Positions 1-6,687 of a stretch of 6,948 nt of DNA are shown here, piece by piece. Below the pieces are notes generated by a model. That model saw only the letters and a list, made by a program, of their open reading frames with translations. It searched no databases and was not told the origin of the DNA. Position numbers and translations under genes: made by a program. The first letter of the stretch is position 1, and every line of letters starts with the position of its first letter. Source of the stretch: Bacillota bacterium (lineage in GTDB: Bacteria; Bacillota; Desulfotomaculia; Desulfotomaculales; Desulfotomaculaceae); NCBI GenBank assembly GCA_023481335.1, contig JAMCWI010000065.1, positions 1 to 6,948 of the forward strand, written 5' to 3'.

Positions 1-380
1 GAAACACTATTGGGACTCTGGGTGGTGGTTATTGCTGCGGAATCAGTAGCAATAGACGAAGTAATGGAAAAGGCATCCTGGCAATCGCAGGTCGTTACAC
101 CGGTATTAAAGGTTATGGCACTGGAATTACCTAATACATCACAGAATTCTTCAAATGTCCCACCGTTTTGTGAATAGGCATATTTAAATTGAACGTCATA
201 GGAGAAAGAAACAGTGGGAACAGGATTAACGGTAAACGCCACATTGTACAGAACTGCGTTGGCCTCCGACGGGTTTCCTAAACCGGTGGGTGTATAGGCC
301 GGAGTTGTACAGGTAACCGTAAAGGTTTCCGTACGGTTCAAGGTCGTAATTTCCTGGACACAAAGCTTTCTGACAGCCAT
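1..380 (-). CDS. Ser/Thr-rich, Cys-containing putative spore-surface protein (5' part, cut by window edge)
   Basis: An open frame of 126 codons reads leftwards from an ATG at 380-378 to the window edge without a stop, so the C-terminus is missing. A GGGAGG ribosome binding site (complement of 388-393) lies 7 nt before the ATG and fixes the start. The protein begins MAVRKLCVQEI, has no signal peptide or membrane segment, and is rich in Thr and Ser (about 34 of 126 residues), including a Thr triplet near residue 118. Cysteines lie at 7, 24, 80, 98 and 100, the last two as a CDC motif. Alternating polar/hydrophobic stretches (around 45-70) suggest beta structure. I do not recognise the family. 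It is transcribed away from two glycosyltransferase genes. Its composition would suit an O-glycosylated spore-surface protein, but that is inference from context. Another frame overlapping this region (226-423, minus) is a shadow lacking the ribosome binding site. Confidence 0.75.
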   Translation of the reverse strand, partial: MAVRKLCVQEITTLNRTETFTVTCTTPAYTPTGLGNPSEANAVLYNVAFTVNPVPTVSFSYDVQFKYAYSQNGGTFEEFCDVLGNSSAITFNTGVTTCDCQDAFSITSSIATDSAAITTTQSPNSV

Positions 381-405
381 TGAAGAACCTCCCTTTATTA
401 TAAGT

Positions 406-414
406 TACTGTATC
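406..414 (-). promoter_or_regulatory. possible sporulation-type -10 element for the leftward gene
   Basis: On the minus strand this reads GATACAGTA, one base away from the sigma-K -10 consensus CATAnnnTA and close to the sigma-E form CATACAnT. It lies 26 bp before the ATG, just upstream of the ribosome binding site, which is a sensible geometry. No AC is found 16-17 bp upstream and no convincing sigma-E -35 is seen, so this is a weak call. Confidence 0.25.
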
Positions 415-435
415 ATATTCCAAGTACTAACATTT

Positions 436-452
436 GTTACAGTAAGTGTAAC
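436..452. promoter_or_regulatory. 17-bp dyad GTTACA-n5-TGTAAC in the divergent intergenic region
   Basis: A perfect 6-bp inverted repeat with a 5-nt centre lies between the two divergent start regions and is followed on the plus strand by five T residues (453-457). It could be an operator for a dimeric regulator. A terminator is less likely, because no plus-strand gene ends upstream, the stem is short and it is not GC-rich. The regulator is unknown. Confidence 0.3.
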
Positions 453-500
453 TTTTTCTATTTATTAAATTCCCTGGCGCCGAATGGCTTGCAAAAACCG

Positions 501-529
501 CACCAAAGCCTCTTTTTTTGCATACGGTA
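501..529 (+). promoter_or_regulatory. sigma-K-type promoter driving the glycosyltransferase genes
   Basis: The sequence holds cAC (501-503), a 17-bp gap and CATACGGTA (521-529). This matches the known mother-cell sigma-K consensus (mAC, 16-17 bp, CATAnnnTA) at every specified base. The predicted transcript start near 535-537 would leave a leader of about 25 nt containing the GGAGG at 548-552 before the TTG at 561. If real, it places the glycosyltransferases in the late mother-cell programme of sporulation. It is a short motif read by eye, without expression evidence. Confidence 0.55.
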
Positions 530-547
530 AGACAAAGGTTAAAAACC

Positions 548-552
548 GGAGG
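548..552 (+). promoter_or_regulatory. ribosome binding site fixing the TTG start at 561
   Basis: GGAGG lies 8 nt before TTG 561. The next in-frame ATG (597) falls inside the conserved first beta-strand of the glycosyltransferase domain (SLCMIVKNEE) and has no upstream Shine-Dalgarno, so TTG is the better start. Confidence 0.8.
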
Positions 553-560
553 TTATTATT

Positions 561-2510
561 TTGAAATGGTTAAAACAACCTTTGATCAGCCTTTGTATGA
601 TCGTGAAAAATGAAGAATCCAATATCCTTCGTTGTCTGGACAGTGTAAAAGACTATGTAGATGAAATACTGGTCTTAGATACCGGTTCCGGTGACAGGAC
701 ACCGGTCCTGGCTCAAGAACAAGGAGCCTGCGTCTTCTTTGGCCGGTGGGAAAATAATTTTGCCAAGGCAAGGAATGAAATCAAGCAACAAGCCCGGGGT
801 GAATGGATTTTTTACCTGGACGCAGACGAAGAACTGCCCCCGGAAACCGGCCGCTCGCTGCGGCAGTTAGCTCAACAAACCAAGGCCGAGGCCCTACAAT
901 TTAGTATCGTTAATTATACTTCTTCTTCGGACACACAAAAATGCCGTGGCTTAAACATACGGATGTTTAAAAATAACCCAAACTATTACTTCGAGGGCGC
1001 CTTGCATGAACAGATAGCACCCAGCATTCTACGCGTCAACCCTTCTGCTGCCATTGTCTGCTCCGGTTTAGAGATACTGCACTATGGTTACTCCTTTGAT
1101 CACCCCAGACGAATACAAAAAAATCAGCGCAACATCACCATACTGGAATCCATGCTGGCGGAGAATCCGAAAGACGACTTTACGCATTATAATCTGGGGG
1201 TTAGTTTATACGTGGGCGGTCAATTGGAAAACGCCAAACGCCATTTCCAGTTGGCTAAACAGTACGCAAATAAAAAATCCCACTACCTGCCGGCATTGTA
1301 TCGCAACTTTACCGCCTGCCTGGTGGATCTTGGAGAATATGAGGAAGCCCTAAAACTAGCCCAGGAGGGATTGTCCCATTTTCCTGATTACCCTGACCTC
1401 TACTATCTGCAGGGGCAAATTTATTCGATAACAAACCTTTTTGAACTTGCGTTGGAACGTTTTAAACAGTGTCTCAAATATAACAAGTTGAACCCAAATT
1501 ATATCTCTATGGACGGTGTGCAGAGTTTTTTAGCTTATGAGCAGTTAGCAGATATTTATATGCACCAGCAAAAATGGGAGGATGCGCTGCAGCATCAACT
1601 CAAGGCCGTGCAAAACGGAACCGCTTCCTATACTTCATTCCTCCGACTGGGTCTGCTGGCAAAACAACATTTTAACAATTCCTCTGACGCAATTGATTTT
1701 TTGGATTGCCATTTACCTAAACTACGTCCGGAGGAACGAATCAAGCTGCTCTTTGACATGGGTGAGCACCACCTGGCTTTACAAAAAACAGAAATGCTGC
1801 CCCAACCGTTACCCTATGAAATTTATATAATTGCCTTAAAATCGGCCATTTATCTAAAAAACTGGCAACGGGCTAAGATGTTTTTATCACAAACATCTCC
1901 CCTTGATAAAGAAATCCCGACTTTGGCGGCCATCTGCCATGTACTGGATAAGGATGCCGTAAAAGATCACTGCGAAACGGATCAGTTGGATCAATTGTTA
2001 GCAAAATCAATTTATCAGAAGGATATTCCCTCTGAGGAACACCCTTTTGCTCCGCTTTTTTTGGATTTTGCCTTTCAATTAATAGGCTTTGATGATTTTG
2101 AGGCTGTTAACTATTTTGAAACTGTCATAAATCCTTTAGACCTACCCTTACTCTATAGCCAACTTGGACAGCGAGCTTTTCTTAGAAAAAACTATAACCT
2201 GGCAGAAAGGCTCTTTGCACTTTCACTTGCCTGTCAAAAGAAAGGGATCCACTATAGATGGTTTGGTCTCATGAACGTGTATACGGGCGATAAATTAGAG
2301 GGAATAAGACTTATCCGGCATTCCTGCAACTTAGAAAATGACAGTCAAAATTATATTTTTTTACTGACTGCTGTATCAGATTTTTTTCAGCATTGCTTAA
2401 GACATCTGGTTGTAAATTGTCCCCATATTCCCAAAGTTCATCAACACTTGTTAGGTTTAGCCGGCTTTAAGAAGAAGTTGATCGGAAAGGAAGAAATAGA
2501 TTGTCAGTAA
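561..2510 (+). CDS. family 2 glycosyltransferase with C-terminal TPR repeats
   Basis: A 649-residue protein expected to transfer a sugar from a nucleotide-sugar donor to an unknown acceptor in the cytosol. The N-terminal GT-A domain (about 8-180) shows the family hallmarks: SLCMIVKNEE (10-19), VLDTGSGDRT with the donor-binding Asp40, the WENNFAKARN stretch (63-72), and the metal-binding DxD as D87-A88-D89 followed by two Glu. HEQ (149-151) and HYG (174-176) motifs follow. From about 206 there are TPR-like helical repeats (roughly 206-238, 243-275, 277-310, 325-352) and then a helical region to the end with further repeat-like pairs. GT2-TPR fusions are known, for example the peptide S-glycosyltransferase SunS, where the helical part helps bind the protein acceptor. 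A protein acceptor here is inference. There is no signal peptide or membrane anchor. The start is TTG. Its stop overlaps the next gene by 10 bp, so the two are probably co-translated under the promoter at 501-529. Confidence 0.9.
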   Translation: MKWLKQPLISLCMIVKNEESNILRCLDSVKDYVDEILVLDTGSGDRTPVLAQEQGACVFFGRWENNFAKARNEIKQQARGEWIFYLDADEELPPETGRSLRQLAQQTKAEALQFSIVNYTSSSDTQKCRGLNIRMFKNNPNYYFEGALHEQIAPSILRVNPSAAIVCSGLEILHYGYSFDHPRRIQKNQRNITILESMLAENPKDDFTHYNLGVSLYVGGQLENAKRHFQLAKQYANKKSHYLPALYRNFTACLVDLGEYEEALKLAQEGLSHFPDYPDLYYLQGQIYSITNLFELALERFKQCLKYNKLNPNYISMDGVQSFLAYEQLADIYMHQQKWEDALQHQLKAVQNGTASYTSFLRLGLLAKQHFNNSSDAIDFLDCHLPKLRPEERIKLLFDMGEHHLALQKTEMLPQPLPYEIYIIALKSAIYLKNWQRAKMFLSQTSPLDKEIPTLAAICHVLDKDAVKDHCETDQLDQLLAKSIYQKDIPSEEHPFAPLFLDFAFQLIGFDDFEAVNYFETVINPLDLPLLYSQLGQRAFLRKNYNLAERLFALSLACQKKGIHYRWFGLMNVYTGDKLEGIRLIRHSCNLENDSQNYIFLLTAVSDFFQHCLRHLVVNCPHIPKVHQHLLGLAGFKKKLIGKEEIDCQ

Positions 2511-4900
2511 AAATAAGTCTGTGCATGATTGCTAAAAATGAGAGTGATTTTATCGGCAACTGTCTTAAAAGCACTCTCTCCTACGTAAACCAAATCATTG
2601 TTGTGGACACCGGGTCATCTGACCAAACCCCGGAGATAGCTCGAAAGCTGGGTGCTGAAGTCTATACCTACACCTGGAACAATGATTTCAGTGCTGCCCG
2701 TAATCATTCCCTGGAGAAGGCAACGGGAGACTGGATTCTTTTTATGGATTGTGACGAGGAAATAGACCCGGATCTGGGTCATCATTTATTGGAGGCCGTT
2801 CAATCAAAGGACTGCGATGCCTATTATCTTAATGTTAAAAATCTCCTAGGCATGGACCATGAGATTACCTTTCAGTCGATCAGACTGTTCCGAAATCTAC
2901 CTCAGTTCCGGTTTAAGGGAAAAATCCACGAGCAGGTTTCCGATGCTATTTTTACACATTCAGGGCCCGGTAGAATCGGCAGGCTTAATGTAACTCTGCT
3001 GCACCATGGTTATAACCCGGAAAGGGTAAATATTTCTTCAAAAATCATACGCAACGTAGGTTTACTGGAAGAAGACCTACAAGACCGGAGCTGCCTGGAC
3101 GGTTTTTATCTGTATAATGTAGGAATTGAATACATCCGGCAAGGGCAATATCAAAAGGCGTTGGAAAACTTTATCGAAGCGCTGAAAGTGACCAATCCTA
3201 ATTCCGGCTACGCCCCTCCTTTAGTCAATAAATTATTGGTTTGCCTAATTGAGCTTGGCCGGTACCGGGATGCTTTAGATCAATTGGCCTATTTCCAAAG
3301 CCTCTATCCAGACTATCATGACCTGTTTCTTTTGCAAGCTGCCTGCCATATTCAATGCGGCCGCTTTTCTCTGGCTGCCGACAGCATTGAAAAAGCCGTA
3401 AAAACACCCCACCGGAATCCTAGATACCCTGTGGAAGGGAAAATTTTCAACCAATCTCCTGAACAATTGCAAAAACAAATAGAGCCTTACCTTTTACAAA
3501 AGGCAAAAAACTTTCAACTGTCTGTTTGTATTTTGGCTAAGAACCAGGAAAAGCACATTGCCAGGTGCCTTCGCAGCGTTGGTGAGATCGCGGATAAAAT
3601 TTTGTTAATCGTTACTGAATGTTCGGATAACACCCTAAATATCGCCTACCAAATGGGGGCCAACCTTTACCGTTTGAACCGATCAGACAGTTTCGCTCAA
3701 CTTAGAAATTTTGCTTTAAAAAACGCCTGCGGCGATTGGATATTATTTCTAAACGGAGATGAGGAAATAAATTCAGCAGATATAGCCGCGTTGGTAGAAG
3801 GTTTAAATAACTCCACATTTATTGGTTATAAGATTCGGCAAAGGACATTTTACGCCGCAGCCAATGAGGGCAATTATCGGGATCAGGCTGTATGCAGACT
3901 AATTCGTAATGAACAGGGGCTGTGCTATAAATCCAGGCTTATAGAAGATATTGACCTTTCAATAGCTGAAAAGCACGGGGACACGGCACTTTCTTACCTG
4001 CCTGTTACCGTTTTTCATTATGGTTTCCATCTAAAATCAGAACCTGAAGAACAAGTATTCCGCAGAAATATATATTTACTGTCTAAAGACAGCAGGGATC
4101 AGGACAAAAACCCCCTACCACGGCAGGAAATGGGATTACAACTTTACAACCGGGGAAAATACAAAGCCGCCTTAGTACAATTTCAGGCGGCCCACAAATT
4201 ATATGGTACAAACATACCGGCTGACCTTTTTTGCGGAATGATTAAATGCTTGGTCAAATTAAAAAAATATGATGAAGTCGTACTACTGTCTAAAACAGCG
4301 GTAGACTTATACCCGGATTATACAGATCTCCTGTATTACCAGGGTTTTTCCTGCTTAAATCTAGGTCTTCTGCATGCCGCCAAAGAATGTTTTGAAAAAT
4401 GCTTGCAGCTCGGCAGTGCTCCCTGGGAAAAGTATGCTGCCTGTTCCGGAGTGGGTAGTTTCCTGCCCCATTGTCGGTTGGCGGAATTGTACCTGCAGCA
4501 AGGCAATATCGATGAGAGCCTGCTGCATTATTGCTCTGCCGCACAAATCACCGGCGGCGCAGACATGGCGATCCCTCCTATGACCGATATATTTTTATCC
4601 AAATTTCATCCTGGGCGGTTGCTGGAGTATCTTCAGGATCATAAGCTCGATACCATACGTAATATTTGTACCGCGGCAATGGCGGCCAATAAAAAGAATT
4701 GCCTGTTGGAAAGTTTAGCACTCTGGGAAAGGGCTATGGAAAAATTAATCACCACAAGGAATTATGAACAGTACCATAACATTGCCGCGGCCATGTTCCA
4801 AATCTTGTCTGATATTTATACCGAAGCAAATCAACATAATTCTGGAGATACGCAGTTACAAAGCATCCGGGAGTTTTTTAGCCAGCAGGACAATATCTGA
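2501..4900 (+). CDS. tandem double glycosyltransferase: two family 2 GT domains, each with TPR repeats
   Basis: A 799-residue protein built of two GT-TPR modules. Module 1 has an intact-looking GT-A domain (about 4-175): SLCMIAKNES, VVDTGSSDQT with Asp36, WNNDFSAARN (59-68), DxD as D83-C84-D85 followed by two Glu, HEQ (143-145) and HHG (168-170). TPR-like repeats follow (about 203-235, 240-268, 274-302). Module 2 restarts at 339 (LSVCILAKNQE) and keeps the fold pattern (LRNFAL, GDWILFL, HYG at 506-508). However, the DTGS site is VTEC (371-374), the DxD is N418-G419-D420 and the HEQ His is replaced by Ile481, so this domain may not be catalytic. More TPR repeats fill about 541-690. The start is a TTG at 2501, with an AAGGAAG site (2487-2493) 7 nt upstream, and overlaps the end of the previous gene by 10 bp. 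Acceptor and donor are unknown; the likely partner is the upstream glycosyltransferase. Confidence 0.9.
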   Translation: MSVKISLCMIAKNESDFIGNCLKSTLSYVNQIIVVDTGSSDQTPEIARKLGAEVYTYTWNNDFSAARNHSLEKATGDWILFMDCDEEIDPDLGHHLLEAVQSKDCDAYYLNVKNLLGMDHEITFQSIRLFRNLPQFRFKGKIHEQVSDAIFTHSGPGRIGRLNVTLLHHGYNPERVNISSKIIRNVGLLEEDLQDRSCLDGFYLYNVGIEYIRQGQYQKALENFIEALKVTNPNSGYAPPLVNKLLVCLIELGRYRDALDQLAYFQSLYPDYHDLFLLQAACHIQCGRFSLAADSIEKAVKTPHRNPRYPVEGKIFNQSPEQLQKQIEPYLLQKAKNFQLSVCILAKNQEKHIARCLRSVGEIADKILLIVTECSDNTLNIAYQMGANLYRLNRSDSFAQLRNFALKNACGDWILFLNGDEEINSADIAALVEGLNNSTFIGYKIRQRTFYAAANEGNYRDQAVCRLIRNEQGLCYKSRLIEDIDLSIAEKHGDTALSYLPVTVFHYGFHLKSEPEEQVFRRNIYLLSKDSRDQDKNPLPRQEMGLQLYNRGKYKAALVQFQAAHKLYGTNIPADLFCGMIKCLVKLKKYDEVVLLSKTAVDLYPDYTDLLYYQGFSCLNLGLLHAAKECFEKCLQLGSAPWEKYAACSGVGSFLPHCRLAELYLQQGNIDESLLHYCSAAQITGGADMAIPPMTDIFLSKFHPGRLLEYLQDHKLDTIRNICTAAMAANKKNCLLESLALWERAMEKLITTRNYEQYHNIAAAMFQILSDIYTEANQHNSGDTQLQSIREFFSQQDNI

Positions 4901-4995
4901 AGCAATTCCTCAATGGCCTGTATGGTGCTGTAAATAAAAGAAAAAACATAAACTTGAATTTTTACCTTTGTATTAATAACCCTATTAACCTGTAC

Positions 4996-5011
4996 TGAAT
5001 AGCATGTAGTA
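4996..5011 (+). promoter_or_regulatory. putative promoter box TGAATAGCATGTAGTA upstream of the SPOCS gene
   Basis: CATGTAGTA (5003-5011) differs at one base from the sigma-K -10 consensus CATAnnnTA. A nearly identical block (13 of 16 bases) precedes the second SPOCS-type start near the right end. In both cases the CAT lies exactly 35 nt before the start codon, which argues for a shared control element. No AC -35 element is found at the sigma-K distance, so the sigma factor is uncertain. Confidence 0.4.
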
Positions 5012-5022
5012 AAAAAATTTTT

Positions 5023-5030
5023 AAGGAGGG
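5023..5030 (+). promoter_or_regulatory. ribosome binding site fixing the TTG start at 5038
   Basis: AAGGAGGG lies 7 nt before TTG 5038. The ATG at 5031 abuts this site and reads only four codons to a stop, so it cannot be the start of the long gene. The TTG is the supported start. Confidence 0.8.
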
Positions 5031-5037
5031 ATGAGTC

Positions 5038-6534
5038 TTGTTTGAGTTTAAAACCGATTTCTTCGATAGGCGAAGAGTTGACAAAATAGAACAAATAAAA
5101 CCAGAACAAACGGTACAATTAGAACAAACAAGCCAACAACCGGGACCTCAAGAATACGAAGCAGTCCTTCCGGAACCTTTCGTAATGGAAAGCGATATTG
5201 AGAGTAGGTCGCTATCGGAATCGGATCAGCCGGATATCGATCTGTTGGCAGAACCGGAAGATGTTGATCAGCCGGAGGATCAGTCAAACATTTCCGGTGT
5301 TCAGGTGTTTTACCATCCTGGCAAGGCATGCGTTAATATCTTTAGCGAAGGAGTCGTGCAAGACTGCTCCAACACCCCGGTGGTTATAACCGGGCTGACA
5401 AGTGGTGTGATTGCAAAAGTACCTGTTGTTTTGGCTGAACTTGCAGTACAGGTGAACATGCATTCAACGATAACACTACCTGAACGGGCATTGGAAATAA
5501 AAGAAATTAAAAAACGGTTAAAACTCACTCAATGCTTGCTTTTGCAAGACCCTGAAGAGCTAATTCCACCCGTGCTTTTTTTAAAAGGCTTTGTTCGTAA
5601 AAATATTTCTTTCGCCTCCAGTGATTGTGCCAATGATCAGGGGGTTTGCGGCGATATACGGCATTGTACTGCAGATGTTCCTTTTACCTGCACGACACAG
5701 GTAGAATTTAATGGCGCTGATCCAATTCTACCGGTTGTTAACACCGTGAGTGAATTTGAATTTTTTAGAAGACAGCCTCTGCCCAACCGGTTCTTTGCTG
5801 AAAAAGATGAGTTGCTTTCCGGCGATTTCTCGGAAATCAACCAGGTCACACATGAATTCTACAATGAACTTCCATATTGCGAATTAGTTAGCAGCAGAAT
5901 TGTTGAATACGATGAGTTTATTAACCGCAGCCAGCCAAGTCATGATTTACCCATTGAAGAAAGAGAGTTTTCCCAAATAGAGGAAAAAATGGTTGTTTAC
6001 ATTACAATAAAGGTTCTGCAAAAACAACAGGTTCGCATACCGCCTTTTATGAGTGGGTTCATGCAAACTGATCCGATGCCGGAAATAATGAATCAGAAAG
6101 CGTTGGAAGAATCAAATCCTCCGCAGTTTGTGGAAGCTCCTGGTTACGAAGAAAATGTAGTGACTAATGTAGAACCGGTGGATTCCATTCTGCCTGTTCG
6201 AAGCCTGGAATTGTCCCGAGCGGATTATGCCGATGAATTGGAATGCAATACTGAGGATACTTTCGATTCGACCCCGGAAGTACCCGTGGAAATTTCAGAA
6301 TCGGAAACCGTTGAACCGGAACCTTTCACTGAGAAAACTTCCGACCCGGCACAGGAACTACCCGTGGATTTTTCACAACCGGAAACCGTTGAGTCGGAAC
6401 CTTCCACTGAGATAATTTCCGACCCGGCACAGGAACTACCCATGGATTTTTCACAACCCGGTACTTCAGACGAAGAACATAAACCACCGGCTTTTGACCA
6501 TCCCAAAATAACCTGTCCTTTTAAACGTACCTAG
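5038..6534 (+). CDS. SPOCS/DUF3794-like spore protein with acidic repeat tail
   Basis: A 498-residue protein. Residues 1-88 form a charged, Gln/Glu-rich, probably disordered leader without a signal peptide. Residues about 89-235 resemble the SPOCS (DUF3794) beta-rich domain of spore-coat-associated proteins such as the SipL type. Recognisable blocks are VITGLTSGVIAKVPVVLAEL (117-136), ITLPERALEIKEIKKRLKLT (145-164), LKGFVRKNI (182-190) and GVCGDIRHCTADVPF (202-216). A conserved-looking second part (about 238-335) has FAEKDELLSGDFSEINQV and ends in a beta-strand pattern, KMVVYITIKVLQ. The tail (about 342-490) is acidic and Pro-rich, with three 26-residue repeats, then CPFKRT. The family call is from memory of these motifs. 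A role in the spore coat or exosporium is inference, supported by the promoter box and by the neighbouring glycosyltransferases, which could modify it. It is not classic SipL, because no LysM domain is visible. Confidence 0.75.
   Translation: MFEFKTDFFDRRRVDKIEQIKPEQTVQLEQTSQQPGPQEYEAVLPEPFVMESDIESRSLSESDQPDIDLLAEPEDVDQPEDQSNISGVQVFYHPGKACVNIFSEGVVQDCSNTPVVITGLTSGVIAKVPVVLAELAVQVNMHSTITLPERALEIKEIKKRLKLTQCLLLQDPEELIPPVLFLKGFVRKNISFASSDCANDQGVCGDIRHCTADVPFTCTTQVEFNGADPILPVVNTVSEFEFFRRQPLPNRFFAEKDELLSGDFSEINQVTHEFYNELPYCELVSSRIVEYDEFINRSQPSHDLPIEEREFSQIEEKMVVYITIKVLQKQQVRIPPFMSGFMQTDPMPEIMNQKALEESNPPQFVEAPGYEENVVTNVEPVDSILPVRSLELSRADYADELECNTEDTFDSTPEVPVEISESETVEPEPFTEKTSDPAQELPVDFSQPETVESEPSTEIISDPAQELPMDFSQPGTSDEEHKPPAFDHPKITCPFKRT
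6264..6473 (+). repeat. 78-bp tandem repeat encoding a 26-residue acidic repeat
   Basis: The tail of the SPOCS-like gene carries about two and a half units of 78 bp. The best conserved blocks are 6339-6380 and 6417-6458, 42 bp with a single difference (Val codon gtg versus Met codon atg). The block starting CGGAAACCGTTGA recurs at 6302 and 6380, also 78 bp apart. A more diverged first unit begins near 6264. At protein level the units are roughly residues 410-434, 435-460 and 461-480, with the core SDPAQELPxDFSQPxT. Such in-frame repeats are prone to copy-number change. Confidence 0.85.
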
Positions 6535-6535
6535 A

Positions 6536-6609
6536 ATTTAGTGGACTAAATAAAGAATCTGCAAAAACTAGGTTTTAGTCCAAAAAATGTAACCGGATTT
6601 AGGCTAAAT
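6536..6609. promoter_or_regulatory. cluster of interleaved dyads built on TTTAG/CTAAA half-sites
   Basis: Just after the SPOCS gene stop there is ATTTAGTggACTAAAT (6536-6551). TGGACTAAA (6542-6550) can also pair with TTTAGTCCA (6574-6582) as a 9-bp stem with a 23-nt loop. A further dyad, ATTTAG-G-CTAAAT, lies at 6597-6609. The half-sites can pair in alternative ways. No T-run follows the 9-bp stem on either strand, so it is not a typical intrinsic terminator. It could be a weak transcript-end structure or a set of regulator sites upstream of the next start. Confidence 0.4.
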
Positions 6610-6624
6610 GAATATCATGCACTA
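6609..6624 (+). promoter_or_regulatory. putative promoter box TGAATATCATGCACTA before the second SPOCS-type start
   Basis: This matches the block at 4996-5011 in 13 of 16 positions and sits at the same distance from its start (CAT 35 nt before ATG 6651). It is followed by an AAAGGAGG ribosome binding site (6634-6641), 9 nt before the ATG. Most of it lies inside the left inverted-repeat arm, so the same promoter and ribosome binding site occur in mirror orientation at the right end. Confidence 0.4.
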
Positions 6625-6687
6625 TAAAATTATAAAGGAGGATTCACTGAATGTCCAAAAATGATTTATTTGATCAATTACAAGGCG
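6611..6687 (+). repeat. left arm of a perfect 77-bp inverted repeat
   Basis: Bases 6611-6687 are the exact reverse complement of 6872-6948. The arm holds the promoter -10-like box, the ribosome binding site, the ATG and 12 codons (MSKNDLFDQLQG) plus one base. The inner boundary is real, since sequences differ from 6688 inwards. The outer boundary is set by the window end, so the true arm could be longer. Confidence 0.95.

Larger units (their letters stand above)
4901..5037. other. intergenic region between glycosyltransferase and SPOCS genes
   Basis: This 137-bp AT-rich gap contains no gene. I find no GC-rich hairpin with a T-run, so no intrinsic terminator is evident for the glycosyltransferase genes. 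A small AT-only dyad, TTAATA-ACCC-TATTAA (4973-4988), lies upstream of the promoter box at 4996-5011. Its meaning is unclear. Confidence 0.6.

Noticed and set aside
226..423. Minus-strand frame of 65 codons
   Set aside because: It lies in another frame of the partial gene ending at 380, has no Shine-Dalgarno site, and its start lies in the probable promoter region.
436..457. Hairpin followed by T residues as an intrinsic terminator
   Set aside because: The 6-bp stem is AT-rich, the T-run is short and no plus-strand gene ends upstream; a regulator dyad is more plausible.
4831..5118. Minus-strand 95-codon frame across the end of the glycosyltransferase gene and the SPOCS gene start
   Set aside because: It crosses two well-supported genes and their intergenic promoter, has no recognisable domain and no ribosome binding site that I can see.
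6302..6458. Tandem repeats as a CRISPR array
   Set aside because: The units are contiguous, in frame and coding (78-bp period), without the alternation of short repeats and unique spacers.
6542..6588. 9-bp stem after the SPOCS gene as an intrinsic terminator
   Set aside because: The loop is 23 nt and the stem is followed by an A-run on the plus strand and no T-run on the minus strand.
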